Positions 1 to 7,616 of a stretch of DNA of 61,665 nucleotides are shown here, piece by piece. The translations under genes were made by a program, and so were the position numbers. The stretch's first letter is position 1, and each line of letters opens with the position of its first letter. Source of the DNA: Microvirga calopogonii (lineage in GTDB: Bacteria > Pseudomonadota > Alphaproteobacteria > Rhizobiales > Beijerinckiaceae). The stretch spans positions 1 through 61,665 of the forward strand of contig NZ_QDGA01000028.1 of the NCBI RefSeq assembly GCF_003347665.1, read 5' to 3'. The notes under the pieces were generated by a model that worked only from the letters and a program-made list of their open reading frames with translations, did not search any database and was not told where the DNA came from.

Positions 1-651
1 GATGTCCGAGCGCGGTGTCAGCGTTAATCCAAGCACGATCTTTCGTTGGGTCCAACGCTATGCCCCGGAGATTGAGAAGCGGATGCGACCAAACCACGGG
101 CCTCGCTCAGGTTCGTGGCGAGTGGACGAGACCTATGTCCGAGTGGGTGGGCACTGGCGGTACTTGTTCCGAGCGGTCGACAAGCACGGTCGTCTGATTG
201 CCTCCATGCTGTCCGGCCGGCGTGATACTGGAGCCGCTTATCGCTTCCTGCGCAAAGCCCTTAAGGCGATGAGCGATTATCCGCCGTCCTCGATCACGAC
301 CGACAAACTGGCATCCTATCCGAAGGCCATCCGACGCCTGCAGGACGAAGGGCTGCTGCCGCAGGATGTCGAACATCGCACCTCGAAATACCTCAACAAC
401 ATCCTCGAGGCGGATCATGGCGCGCTCAAGCGGATGATCCGGCCGACGCGTGGCTTCCAGACGATGAAGACAGCCTCCGCCACCATCGGAGGTTTCGAAG
501 TCATGCGCATGATCCGCCGCGGTCACTGCGTCCAGCGAAAACGTCAGGCGACAGGCGAAGTCCGTCTCATTAATCAGCTCTTCGGTCTAGCAGCCTGAAT
601 GACCCGCCCGACGGCGTTCGTTATGCCCTTTCAAGTTGCTGCAACAGTGCC
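1..651 (+). mobile_element. IS6-family insertion sequence, right part only
   Basis: The window opens inside an IS6 (IS26-like) element. The transposase reads rightwards, and about 50 bases after its stop the sequence GCAACAGTGCC appears. Its reverse complement, GGCACTGTTGC, is the classic terminal inverted repeat of this family, so the right boundary is placed there. The left end lies outside the window, so length and target duplication cannot be checked. Confidence 0.85.
2..598 (+). CDS. IS6-family DDE transposase (5' end outside window)
   Basis: Catalyses cointegrate-type transposition of its IS. The visible 198 residues hold the whole catalytic core: first Asp in WRVDETYV (about residue 42 of the visible part), second Asp in TTDKLASY (about 101) and Glu in NNILEADHG (about 136), all in the spacing and context typical of IS6 transposases. 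An N-terminal HTH-like stretch (STIFRWVQRYAPEIE) precedes the core. Family members are about 230-240 residues, so some 30-40 N-terminal residues probably lie upstream of the window, and the ATG at base 2 is unlikely to be the true start. No lesion is visible in the part shown. Confidence 0.9.
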   Translation: MSERGVSVNPSTIFRWVQRYAPEIEKRMRPNHGPRSGSWRVDETYVRVGGHWRYLFRAVDKHGRLIASMLSGRRDTGAAYRFLRKALKAMSDYPPSSITTDKLASYPKAIRRLQDEGLLPQDVEHRTSKYLNNILEADHGALKRMIRPTRGFQTMKTASATIGGFEVMRMIRRGHCVQRKRQATGEVRLINQLFGLAA

Positions 652-699
652 AGCGCCGCAGCCTTGCGATGCTTACATACATCACAAGGAATATTTAAT

Positions 700-729
700 A
701 TGGGGGCGTGGAGATATCCACGCCCCCAT
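700..729. terminator. strong hairpin terminator, probably bidirectional
   Basis: A perfect 13-bp stem (ATGGGGGCGTGGA pairing with TCCACGCCCCCAT) around a four-base loop is followed by TTCTTT on the plus strand. On the minus strand it is followed by an AT-rich run. It sits about 100 bases downstream of the SIR2 stop codon and just after the IS6 right end, so it may end SIR2 transcription. Confidence 0.7.
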
Positions 730-825
730 TTCTTTGACCTAGAGCGAGCCAGGATGGCGCCGCCGAGGGCTAGACGCTAGACGGATCATTCGCCGACTAC
801 GGCGTTCCGCTCCTATGAACATCTA

Positions 826-2598
826 TCATGTCATGCGTTCAAAACGCCTGCGCAGGCTCTGGAAAGCCAAGTCCAAAAACTCCGTACTCCCATTGCCAAA
901 GCCCGCCTTAGCAAGTTGATCACGCACCTCGACCTTGGAGAGCTCCGTTAGGAGGCGCTCTTGAACTTGGGTGTGCCAGCCAGTTCGCCCTACTGGGGTT
1001 CCCACTAAGCCACGCCCTGATGGGTCTGTGAGTTCCTGCTTAAGTTTCTCTACTGTTGTGCCAGTTGAGGCGTGAGCTACTGTGGCTAACACCTCAAAGC
1101 ATTCGAATCCACGAGTGAACTCATCCTGGGAGAGGAAGTAATCATCTACAAACCGCCCAAAGACCTCATGAAGGTGGTCACTCAATGGGGTCTTTTTATT
1201 GGTCCCGTAGACGCGATTCCAGATGTCCTTGTCGCCCCCCTCCCATGCCCAGAGGAAGAGTTCTTGAACTGCAGGTGACTGCACATTCCGGCTTTCTGTT
1301 TGGATCCTTGCCGTTAGTAACTGGAACAGTGCTTTCAGACGCCCCGCGCGCAAGGCTCCGATACCATAGGCGTATAAGAGAAGAACGGCGGGGTACTGCC
1401 TCAGGTAGATCCAGGTCGTGAGCCCGCCAAGGACACGGCGAGCCCCAAATTCCTGGAGGATCTCCGTCACCAACCCCAGTTCGCTTCCATCGCCCCACCG
1501 CCCGAGTACAGCAAAGAGTCTGATCAGGGGCTCGGCCCGGCTTTCATAAAGGGCAACACGCGACTTGAACTCTTCCGGGGACCAGCCACCGTCTGTGCCG
1601 AGCTTAGGGTCCGCCATATGCCGTTTCAGCCGGCGCACCTCATCCATCACTAGGTCGTGGAGCTGAATCCTAAATTCCGGCTTGCTGAGATACTTCTTGG
1701 CACTAGCGACAAGCAAATCCATGCTCGCCGGGTTCGGCCGCTGGAGGGCTGCCTGGATCTCAACCTTGCGCTGGATCTTCTCGAAGAAGCCATCCGCGTC
1801 ACTGATCGGTATAACCGTCCCGGCCCGCTGATTGATGACGTCAAGAGCCGTCGCGGAGGGCTCGCCACGGCTTGCCCAAAACAGAGGGTACCGGCGGTTG
1901 GGAGCCCGCGTGATCACAGCGCGAAGGGCATGGTCCCAATCCGCGGACCATCCGCAGACAATAAGACCGTGTTCGTCCAGGATCCTGTCGAGCAAGGAGT
2001 TCATAGCCTCAGAGTAGCCTGTGAGTTCCGCCTCCGTATTGCGAATGCGGGTGTCGAGGTAATCGCCATGAATCTTGATCACAAAGCAGCGGCTATGGAT
2101 GAGAGGCACGGCACCCTTCAGGTCGTCATCAGATTTGATGACTGTCGGCTCCACTCCCTCTTCGCGAAGGGCGTTTTCAAGAAGCCGGTCGAAGTTCGTG
2201 GTGATGATGACCCGGATGAAGCCATCCCGGACAAGGCGCGCTATGGCGCGATGAGCCTTCGTCGGGAGCTTCCGGCCCTCCTCAAGGTCCTCTTCTGTTG
2301 GCTCAATGTATCGGTGCAGGATCGCTCGGCGCTCATCCTGCGAGTGCGACAGGGTGTCGAGCAGGTCCGAATAGTTCGGCTCCTTGCCAAACCGCCCCTG
2401 GTACCATTCCGCCCAATCGTCTTGCTCGTCGGCCTGCTCCAAAGCTGCAATTCGCTTCGTCAGATCAAGGATGATCTCCCACCCTGTTGGGATTTGCGCT
2501 GCTCGCGAGACACCACTGCCGACCAGGAGAGCATAGACTCCTCTGTTTTCGTAGATCGAGAAGGCAAGCGCGTTCAGTTCGTCCAGTTTGTCTGCCAT
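826..2598 (-). CDS. stand-alone SIR2-domain protein, probable NADase defence effector
   Basis: The N-terminal ~290 residues form a SIR2 Rossmann fold. GSGVS at 27-31 is the NAD-binding glycine loop, TTNFDRLLE holds the catalytic Asn (N135) and D137, KIHGD holds the catalytic His (H177), and GWSADWD (216-222) is the late nucleotide-site motif seen in bacterial SIR2 effectors. All key residues are present, so NAD binding and hydrolysis is predicted. The ~300-residue C-terminal region is helical, matches no domain I recognise and is presumably the sensor. SIR2 proteins of this layout (DSR, ThsA, SIR2-HerA) deplete NAD during phage infection; no HerA, Argonaute or TIR partner is adjacent here. 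The ATG is preceded by AAAGGACC. The gene is monocistronic, and an XRE-type gene lies upstream on the same strand behind a terminator. Confidence 0.85.
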   Translation of the reverse strand: MADKLDELNALAFSIYENRGVYALLVGSGVSRAAQIPTGWEIILDLTKRIAALEQADEQDDWAEWYQGRFGKEPNYSDLLDTLSHSQDERRAILHRYIEPTEEDLEEGRKLPTKAHRAIARLVRDGFIRVIITTNFDRLLENALREEGVEPTVIKSDDDLKGAVPLIHSRCFVIKIHGDYLDTRIRNTEAELTGYSEAMNSLLDRILDEHGLIVCGWSADWDHALRAVITRAPNRRYPLFWASRGEPSATALDVINQRAGTVIPISDADGFFEKIQRKVEIQAALQRPNPASMDLLVASAKKYLSKPEFRIQLHDLVMDEVRRLKRHMADPKLGTDGGWSPEEFKSRVALYESRAEPLIRLFAVLGRWGDGSELGLVTEILQEFGARRVLGGLTTWIYLRQYPAVLLLYAYGIGALRAGRLKALFQLLTARIQTESRNVQSPAVQELFLWAWEGGDKDIWNRVYGTNKKTPLSDHLHEVFGRFVDDYFLSQDEFTRGFECFEVLATVAHASTGTTVEKLKQELTDPSGRGLVGTPVGRTGWHTQVQERLLTELSKVEVRDQLAKAGFGNGSTEFLDLAFQSLRRRFERMT

Positions 2599-2643
2599 AG
2601 GTGGTCCTTTAGATATAAGATATCTAGCGGCGTACGGGATGCC

Positions 2644-2670
2644 GGATCAGGTAGGATCAGGGCGATCCTT
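2644..2670. promoter_or_regulatory. candidate operator or promoter region of the SIR2 gene
   Basis: Two direct GGATCAG copies exactly 10 bases apart, followed by GCGATCC, lie 46-70 bases upstream of the SIR2 start. An AT-rich stretch (reverse strand TATCTTATATCTAAAGG) lies between them and the gene. One-turn spacing on the same helical face suggests a regulator site, but no binding protein is known. Confidence 0.3.
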
Positions 2671-2685
2671 TAGATCTCCAAAGAA

Positions 2686-2710
2686 AAAAGCCCCTGAGTG
2701 AGGGGCTTTT
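2686..2710 (-). terminator. rho-independent terminator of the XRE/histone-like gene
   Basis: A 10-bp stem, AAAAGCCCCT with AGGGGCTTTT around GAGTG, is followed on the minus strand by a T-rich tract (TTTTTTCTTT). It lies about 70 bases after the stop codon of the minus-strand gene at 2781 and insulates it from the SIR2 gene. Confidence 0.85.
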
Positions 2711-2780
2711 AGGAGTTTAGAGGGTAATAGCCCTCAAACTATGTTCGGAAATGTAGGGTGAATAGCATCAAGAAGTCTCT

Positions 2781-3713
2781 TTATTTCTTCCGATCGTACG
2801 GCCGTTTCGTGCGTCCCGGCTCTTTGGCAGGGCTCGCTTTCTTTACGCTTTCATGCCCCCGAGACTTCAGAGCAGCCTCTCGGGTTGTCCGGCTTGCGCC
2901 TTCCTCGGCAGACCGACGGCTGCGGCGCTTGGGCGCCTCAGGCGCAGCCCGATCGAACAGGTCGCCATCTGGGTCCGAATGCCTCTTACCGTCTGATGGC
3001 TTTGAGATCGACTCGTCCGTGCTGCTCCGGGCTGCCGCACCACGACGGCCCTTCCCTGTCTTGGCCGGCGCCTCTTTCGTGGCGGCCGCTCCTTTCCGGG
3101 ATCCCTTGGCTCCACGCCGAGACCCGGTCGCCTCATCCGCGGCGCTCGCGTCTGCCGACGACTTGCCTCGCACGGCGCTCGCCAGGTCCTGAACCTGATC
3201 AGCCAGCTTGTCGAACTTAGAGTCGAGCCGGCTCTGATCTTTCGTCAGGCGCTCTTGCACGTCGACAAGGCGCTGGAAGATGCCTTCCATCCCGGCCGGA
3301 ACTGCAGGCGCTTCCGGTGCCTTGGCCTCTTTCTTCGGTTTGCGGCTAGCCACTTCCCGAGTTGGGCGTGCCGACGCAGACGCGAAGTCCTCGCTGCTGA
3401 TGTGCCACGGCTCCTTCTGGAGTTCCGCAAGGAAATCCGAGCCAAATACATGCTCGCGAACGACGATCTGGGTACCCGTCAGCCGCTGGAAGGGAATTCC
3501 CAGGCCTGCAGCGATCTGTTCGAGGACCAGAACGGTCACATTCGAGGTCATCCGAAGCAAGCTATCCAGATGCCGATCGCTAATCCCAATCTGCCGGGAC
3601 ATCTCCGTTGTCCCCCATCCCATCATCCTTTTGATGGTCTGAAGGTTCGCACTCACATTCTGGAGCGTGTTGCTTCCAGAAAAATCGTCTTCCGAAAACG
3701 CCTTACGGCTCAT
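2781..3713 (-). CDS. XRE-type HTH protein with basic, histone-H1-like tail
   Basis: A 310-residue protein in three parts. Residues ~20-80 form a helix-turn-helix of XRE type (LQTIKRMMGWGTTEMSRQIGISDRHLDSLLR region). Residues ~145-180 form a helical, probably coiled-coil segment (VQERLTKDQSRLDSKFDKLA). From ~185 to the end the chain is disordered and dominated by Lys, Arg, Ala and Ser, resembling bacterial histone-H1-like or nucleoid proteins. The ATG start is preferred over the upstream in-frame TTG because GGGGGA lies five bases before it. The gene faces away from repC, sharing a ~730-base intergenic region, so a role in plasmid copy control, partition or nucleoid packing is possible. That role is inference. 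Confidence 0.6.
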   Translation of the reverse strand: MSRKAFSEDDFSGSNTLQNVSANLQTIKRMMGWGTTEMSRQIGISDRHLDSLLRMTSNVTVLVLEQIAAGLGIPFQRLTGTQIVVREHVFGSDFLAELQKEPWHISSEDFASASARPTREVASRKPKKEAKAPEAPAVPAGMEGIFQRLVDVQERLTKDQSRLDSKFDKLADQVQDLASAVRGKSSADASAADEATGSRRGAKGSRKGAAATKEAPAKTGKGRRGAAARSSTDESISKPSDGKRHSDPDGDLFDRAAPEAPKRRSRRSAEEGASRTTREAALKSRGHESVKKASPAKEPGRTKRPYDRKK

Positions 3714-4029
3714 CCGTTCCCCCAAATACCAAACCCAGACCCTGAAGTGCCGCCGGCCCGGGCTGGGTTAACAACCCCGGTCCTAGCGAACCTGTGAGCG
3801 ATCTAAAGTTGCGCTCTCCCCGGCATATCCAGGTCTTCGCAGGCTTGACGCTTTCTCGTTCACCATTGTTCCCGCTTCGAAAAACGAATTTTGATTTGAG
3901 AACGGTTTTACGAAGCACAAGAATTCGGAATTTGCAAGGTAGGAGGCTGTCAACTACCCGGAATCGCAATCAAAATTCCTATCGATCTAAATCGGGAAGC
4001 ACGCGAATCAGGGCGGGGCGTTTTAACTC

Positions 4030-4057
4030 TAATTCGGTCAATCTGCGTTTTAATTCG
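4030..4057. repeat. paired TAATTCG sites, 21 bases apart, in the repC leader
   Basis: TAATTCG occurs at 4030 and again at 4051, two helical turns apart. Related words GAATTCGGAATTTG (near 3921) and GATTCGGAATTT (near 4109) flank them. The same heptamer occurs in an evenly phased trio before the GcrA-like gene. Confidence 0.4.
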
Positions 4058-4256
4058 ATTGCTCTTGACTCAAACCACCTTGCCGGTGTGAATCCACTTG
4101 GCCCATCAGATTCGGAATTTAGGCGTTGGCGCGCCTGGAGCAAGAGTCCCGGGTCAGTATTCACATTTAAAAGTCGGCCCGAAATGCTTGGCGGCATTTT
4201 CTCGGATCGATCAAACACACAAGGACATGAACGGCTTGAAGAAGGCCTAAGAATCA

Positions 4257-4287
4257 AAAACCCCGCCGTTGGCGCGGCAGGGGTTTT
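4257..4287. terminator. hairpin upstream of repC, bidirectional terminator or antisense-RNA end
   Basis: AAAACCCC-GCCG pairs with CGGC-A-GGGGTTTT around a six-base loop. U-rich tails are possible on either strand (TTTT forward, TTTTTGATT reverse). It lies about 155 bases before the repC ATG. Such a structure could end transcription entering repC or end a counter-transcribed RNA; the sequence alone does not decide. Confidence 0.6.
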
Positions 4288-4441
4288 GAAGAGGCCGGTA
4301 TCGAAAGGACTAAAACCAACGGGACCGGACTAAGAACGTGATTGGCGTCAATGTTCTTAGACCCCCCCGACATCCCTGTCAACTGGAAACGCTCTTTCGG
4401 CGATCGGTCTCGCTTGTCCAAAAACAACCGGGGTCAAGACC

Positions 4442-5743
4442 ATGAATCCGCAAGGATTGCGGCCGATGTCGGCTGCGCACGCCCGAGTCGAACGGGCCGT
4501 GAAAGAAAAACTCGTTAACGAAAAGCCGACGACCAAGTCGGCAGTGCTCTACGCCCTGAAGAAGGCGGCTCCGGCTCTTAAGCTCCGCCCCACCACGTGG
4601 CGGCTCCTCAGCGTCCTTTGTGACCTCTCACATCCGATCGACTGGGAGGATCGTAAGATCGGCCCGGTGGTATGGCCCTCCAACGCCGCCCTCGCTGATC
4701 GCGTCGGCGTCGATGTGCGCAGCATTCAGGTTCACCTCCGGCGCCTGGTCCAATTAGGTTTGATCACCCACAGCGACAGCGCAACCCGCAAACGCTTCGG
4801 TACACGCGTTAACAATCGCATCGTTCAGGCCTGCGGCATTAACCTCGCTCCGCTTATGATCCGGCGGGAGCAATTTCTTGAACTCGCTGAAATCCACCAG
4901 GCGGAGGTCACGGAGCGGAAGAAGCTTGCTCAACTCATTTCGGAAACCCGGATCAAGGTCATCCGCCTGATCGCTGGCGGCCAAGACAGCCAAATCGCCG
5001 GTCCTTGGGCCGAGCTCTCTGCTACCTTCGCTCGACTTGGCGACCATTACGGCATGGCGCTAAGCCGCCCGACCCGAACCGTGAAGGCCACCCTTGCTGA
5101 GCTTCACACGCTTCTGTCGTCCCTCATCACCCTCGAGGTGTCGGCTCAATCCGCGTGGAACCACCGCCTCGACACCACGGAATTGGTCGAAGATTCTTCG
5201 CCCGCAGGCGACAAACGATTCACCCAGAATCCTAATCTGATTCATAAAAAAGATGACTCTTTGATTCAAAGGGCTGCCGGAGACGTATCTGGCATCAATG
5301 CCGCGCCATGCGCTCCAAGGTCAGAGATCCAGCAAGAGCGTACCAAAGGCGCATCTTTAGACCTGGATCAGGTGCAACGAGCCTGCCCTGCCCTGTCCCA
5401 GTATTATCCCGACGCCTTCTCATCTGTTCAGAAGCTGGCATCAAGCATTCACCAACTCAGAGGCCTCCTCGGGATCTCCGGGAAGTTATGGGACGAAGCG
5501 CAGCGATCGCTCGGATCGCTTGAGGCGTCCTTGAGCCTTCTGGTCATCCTGCAGGGGCACGAGGACGGGCGCATCTCGAGCCCAGGCGGTTATCTGAACA
5601 GGATTGTAACCAAGACAGGGTCGCACCAGACAAGCATGGAGGAGATTATCGCGAAAATGGCCGCAAGCCGGACGCACGCGCCAAGCCCATCTGTCACGTT
5701 CCCGCTCTTCAGTAAAAAAGAGGCGGAACGACATGCCGGATAA
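4442..5743 (+). CDS. repC: RepC-type plasmid replication initiator
   Basis: Initiates replication by binding the origin that, in repABC plasmids, lies inside repC itself. The 433-residue length fits the family (~400-440). The N-terminal half is the RepC DNA-binding domain. LRPTTWRLLSVLCDL near residue 48 leads into a winged helix, WPSNAALADRVGVDVRSIQ through HLRRLVQLGLI (80-108), a hallmark of RepC. The C-terminal third (ALSQYYPDAF, then LWDEAQRSLG with an SPGGYLNRIV-like segment) also matches the family. Oddly, no repA or repB partition genes precede it; the upstream neighbour is the divergent XRE/histone-like gene. The AAGACC before the ATG is only a weak ribosome site, consistent with tight control from the leader. 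Confidence 0.88.
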   Translation: MNPQGLRPMSAAHARVERAVKEKLVNEKPTTKSAVLYALKKAAPALKLRPTTWRLLSVLCDLSHPIDWEDRKIGPVVWPSNAALADRVGVDVRSIQVHLRRLVQLGLITHSDSATRKRFGTRVNNRIVQACGINLAPLMIRREQFLELAEIHQAEVTERKKLAQLISETRIKVIRLIAGGQDSQIAGPWAELSATFARLGDHYGMALSRPTRTVKATLAELHTLLSSLITLEVSAQSAWNHRLDTTELVEDSSPAGDKRFTQNPNLIHKKDDSLIQRAAGDVSGINAAPCAPRSEIQQERTKGASLDLDQVQRACPALSQYYPDAFSSVQKLASSIHQLRGLLGISGKLWDEAQRSLGSLEASLSLLVILQGHEDGRISSPGGYLNRIVTKTGSHQTSMEEIIAKMAASRTHAPSPSVTFPLFSKKEAERHAG

Positions 5744-6856
5744 AAATCAACGGCTGTCAGTTCCGCCCGGTCAGACGGGCGTAGACCCGCTTCGGCAATG
5801 TTGGCTCACCAGGAAGAGGCGACATCGCCGGGTTCCCCATGAACATGCCACCGCGAATGGATGAGCGCAACGTCTATCAAGTGCCGGCAGAACTCAGGGC
5901 AAGAGAATGAAAGTGGCTTGATGGTACCGAAGCGTCACAAAGACTTCTGGGATCACATGTTTAGGTTCACAATTTATTGCTCACGACGGGACAATATCTA
6001 ATCCCCTGTCGGGATCAGTCTTAAAACGAACAGAATTGCTTTCGTGCATACTATCCAAACATCGAGCCAAAAGTAGAAGGAAACGTTGCTCGACTTGCGC
6101 GCCGGCTTTGCGACAACTCGGGTGCCAGACTTCAGGTCTTTAGCACTCGGCGCGCGGCTCGCTCCGAAATAAAATGCAGAAGATGCGCTTTGAAATGCCA
6201 GAGCTGTGGCGATGTAATCGCGCGATCAAAACGTCGGCCATTATCGCTTGGCCATGCAAGTTCATCGAACGTCTACCCGATAATAAAAGTCATCAGCGGC
6301 ATTCAACAACGAACAACCTGCCAGAAAATTTTTTCTCAAGATGCGCTGGGGCTAGGTCAGTCGGCCTTCCGAGCCAATGATTTATCCGTTCGACAAGAAG
6401 AAACACCACCAGGACATTCTCGAATCATGCTCACTTATCTCGTCTCCGTTCAAAACGCAGCGGGTGCTGTTCCGCTCTTTGCTTCGCTTGATGGAGCGGC
6501 CGCTCAGCGGACTGCTGTCGGACTGAGCCAGGACCATCCTGAGGCGCTCATCACAACAACCCCGGTCGAGTTTCATCAAACATGCTTAACCGGCTCATCC
6601 CTCCTGATGCTCCCGTCTCCGATTAGGCTCGGGCAAATCGATGGTCTGGTTGAACTTTTAGCGTCCGAGTGTGACCCCGATTCCACCCTCAACGTTCGGG
6701 GGACTTCCACTTCTTGCCCGATCAGTTCGCTTTGCCGCGCATTGAGGCTTCGAATTAGCGTGCGCAACGCTTTGAACCCGTTTCACTTCGCACCTGAAAA
6801 TGCGAAAAGGGCCGAAATAGAAAAACACGAATCGTCGTTTTAACCGGGAAATTGAT
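5744..6856. other. 1.1-kb region after repC without a convincing gene
   Basis: Base composition is more AT-rich than neighbouring genes, and the open frames present lack coding character and good ribosome sites. A short inverted repeat, CGCCCG-GTCAGA-CGGGCG, lies just after repC (about 5766-5783) without a T tract. The region could hold replication or segregation sites or decayed DNA. I see no tRNA, IS end or clear parS-like palindrome. Confidence 0.4.
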
Positions 6857-7612
6857 ATGAGACACAGCCTCATCCTCCGTGCTGCGCTGATTTCGGCCGC
6901 TGGACTTTTGGCCTCCGCATGCACGACAACCACCGGAAGCCTTGGTCTTTCGGGCCAGCCTTCCCAGAGCCAGATCCGCTCTGAAGCTGAGCGCCTGGGA
7001 GAGGCCTATCGTTCCCAGCCGGACAACCCCGAGGCTGCTCTGGCCTATGCCAAGGTTCTCAACTCCCTCGATCGCAATGAGGAAGCGGCTGCCGTCCTGC
7101 AGCAGACGGCCCTCCGGTTCCCGAACGACAAGGGGGTGATCGCGGCCTACGGCAAGTCCCTGATTGCCGTTGGCAAGACTCAGCTCGCCTCGAATGTTCT
7201 GGACCGAGCTCATACCCCGGATAACCCTGATTGGCGGGTTCTCTCGGCTCAGGGCGTGATCGCAGATCAGTCCGGGGACCACAATCGCGCTCGCTCCCTC
7301 TATACCGCTGCGCTCAAGATCCAGCCCGAGGATCCGATGGTCCTGACCAACATGGGTCTCTCCTATGCTGTGACCGGCGACATGGCCTCTGCGGAGCAGT
7401 ACCTCCGCAAGGCCTCCGTTGCTCCAGGTGCTGACCAGAAGGTCCGCCAGAACCTCGCTGTCGTCCTGGTGATGACTGGCAAAGAAGCCGAGGCGCGGGA
7501 CCTCCTGAAGTCGGATATCGCGGCCGCTGAGATCGATGCGCATATCGTCTATCTCAAGAGCCTGGGTTCCCCGAATGCCCGTTCTGAGGGCAAGGCTGCA
7601 AAGCGGGCATAA
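6857..7612 (+). CDS. TPR-repeat lipoprotein, TadD-like
   Basis: A 251-residue protein that starts with a lipoprotein signal (hydrophobic RAALISAAGLLASAC, modified Cys at 22) followed by tandem tetratricopeptide helices: NPEAALAYAKVLNSLDRNEEAAAVL (~55-80), DKGVIAAYGKSLIAVGK (~90-106), DNPDWRVLSAQGVIADQSGDH (~125-145) and EDPMVLTNMGLSYAVTGD (~160-180). This architecture and spacing match TadD of Flp/tight-adherence pilus systems, an outer-membrane-associated scaffold. No other tad genes (flp, cpaC, tadA, tadB) are present, so it may serve a different machine. Its stop lies four bases before the next ATG, which argues for co-translation with the membrane protein and the AAA+ ATPase. Start supported by GGGAAATTGAT before the ATG. 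Confidence 0.75.
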   Translation: MRHSLILRAALISAAGLLASACTTTTGSLGLSGQPSQSQIRSEAERLGEAYRSQPDNPEAALAYAKVLNSLDRNEEAAAVLQQTALRFPNDKGVIAAYGKSLIAVGKTQLASNVLDRAHTPDNPDWRVLSAQGVIADQSGDHNRARSLYTAALKIQPEDPMVLTNMGLSYAVTGDMASAEQYLRKASVAPGADQKVRQNLAVVLVMTGKEAEARDLLKSDIAAAEIDAHIVYLKSLGSPNARSEGKAAKRA

Positions 7613-7616
7613 AATC

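Larger units (their letters stand above)
3714..4441. promoter_or_regulatory. repC leader and shared regulatory region, no convincing gene
   Basis: This 728-base stretch is AT-richer than its surroundings and has repeated AATTCG-containing words (GAATTCGGAATTTG, TAATTCGG, TAATTCG, GATTCGGAATTT) and a hairpin just upstream of repC. One weak plus-strand open frame crosses it but is low-complexity (many Arg, Asn, Ser) and runs through the hairpin, so it is not called. In repABC plasmids the region before repC encodes an antisense RNA controlling RepC; an equivalent could sit here. Confidence 0.45.

Noticed and set aside
1657..2673. A 338-codon frame opposite the SIR2 gene
   Set aside because: Entirely antisense to a gene with clear SIR2 motifs; a GC-driven shadow frame.
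3794..4333. A 179-codon open frame on the plus strand before repC
   Set aside because: Low-complexity Arg/Asn/Ser composition, no ribosome site, and it runs through the hairpin at 4257-4287; better explained as leader sequence.
6190..6843. A 217-codon frame between repC and the TPR lipoprotein gene
   Set aside because: No recognisable motif, non-coding codon pattern and no ribosome site; ends just before the lipoprotein's leader.
6857..7612. Calling a full Tad/Flp pilus locus
   Set aside because: Only the TadD-like lipoprotein is present; no pilin, secretin, prepilin peptidase or TadA/B/C genes are seen.
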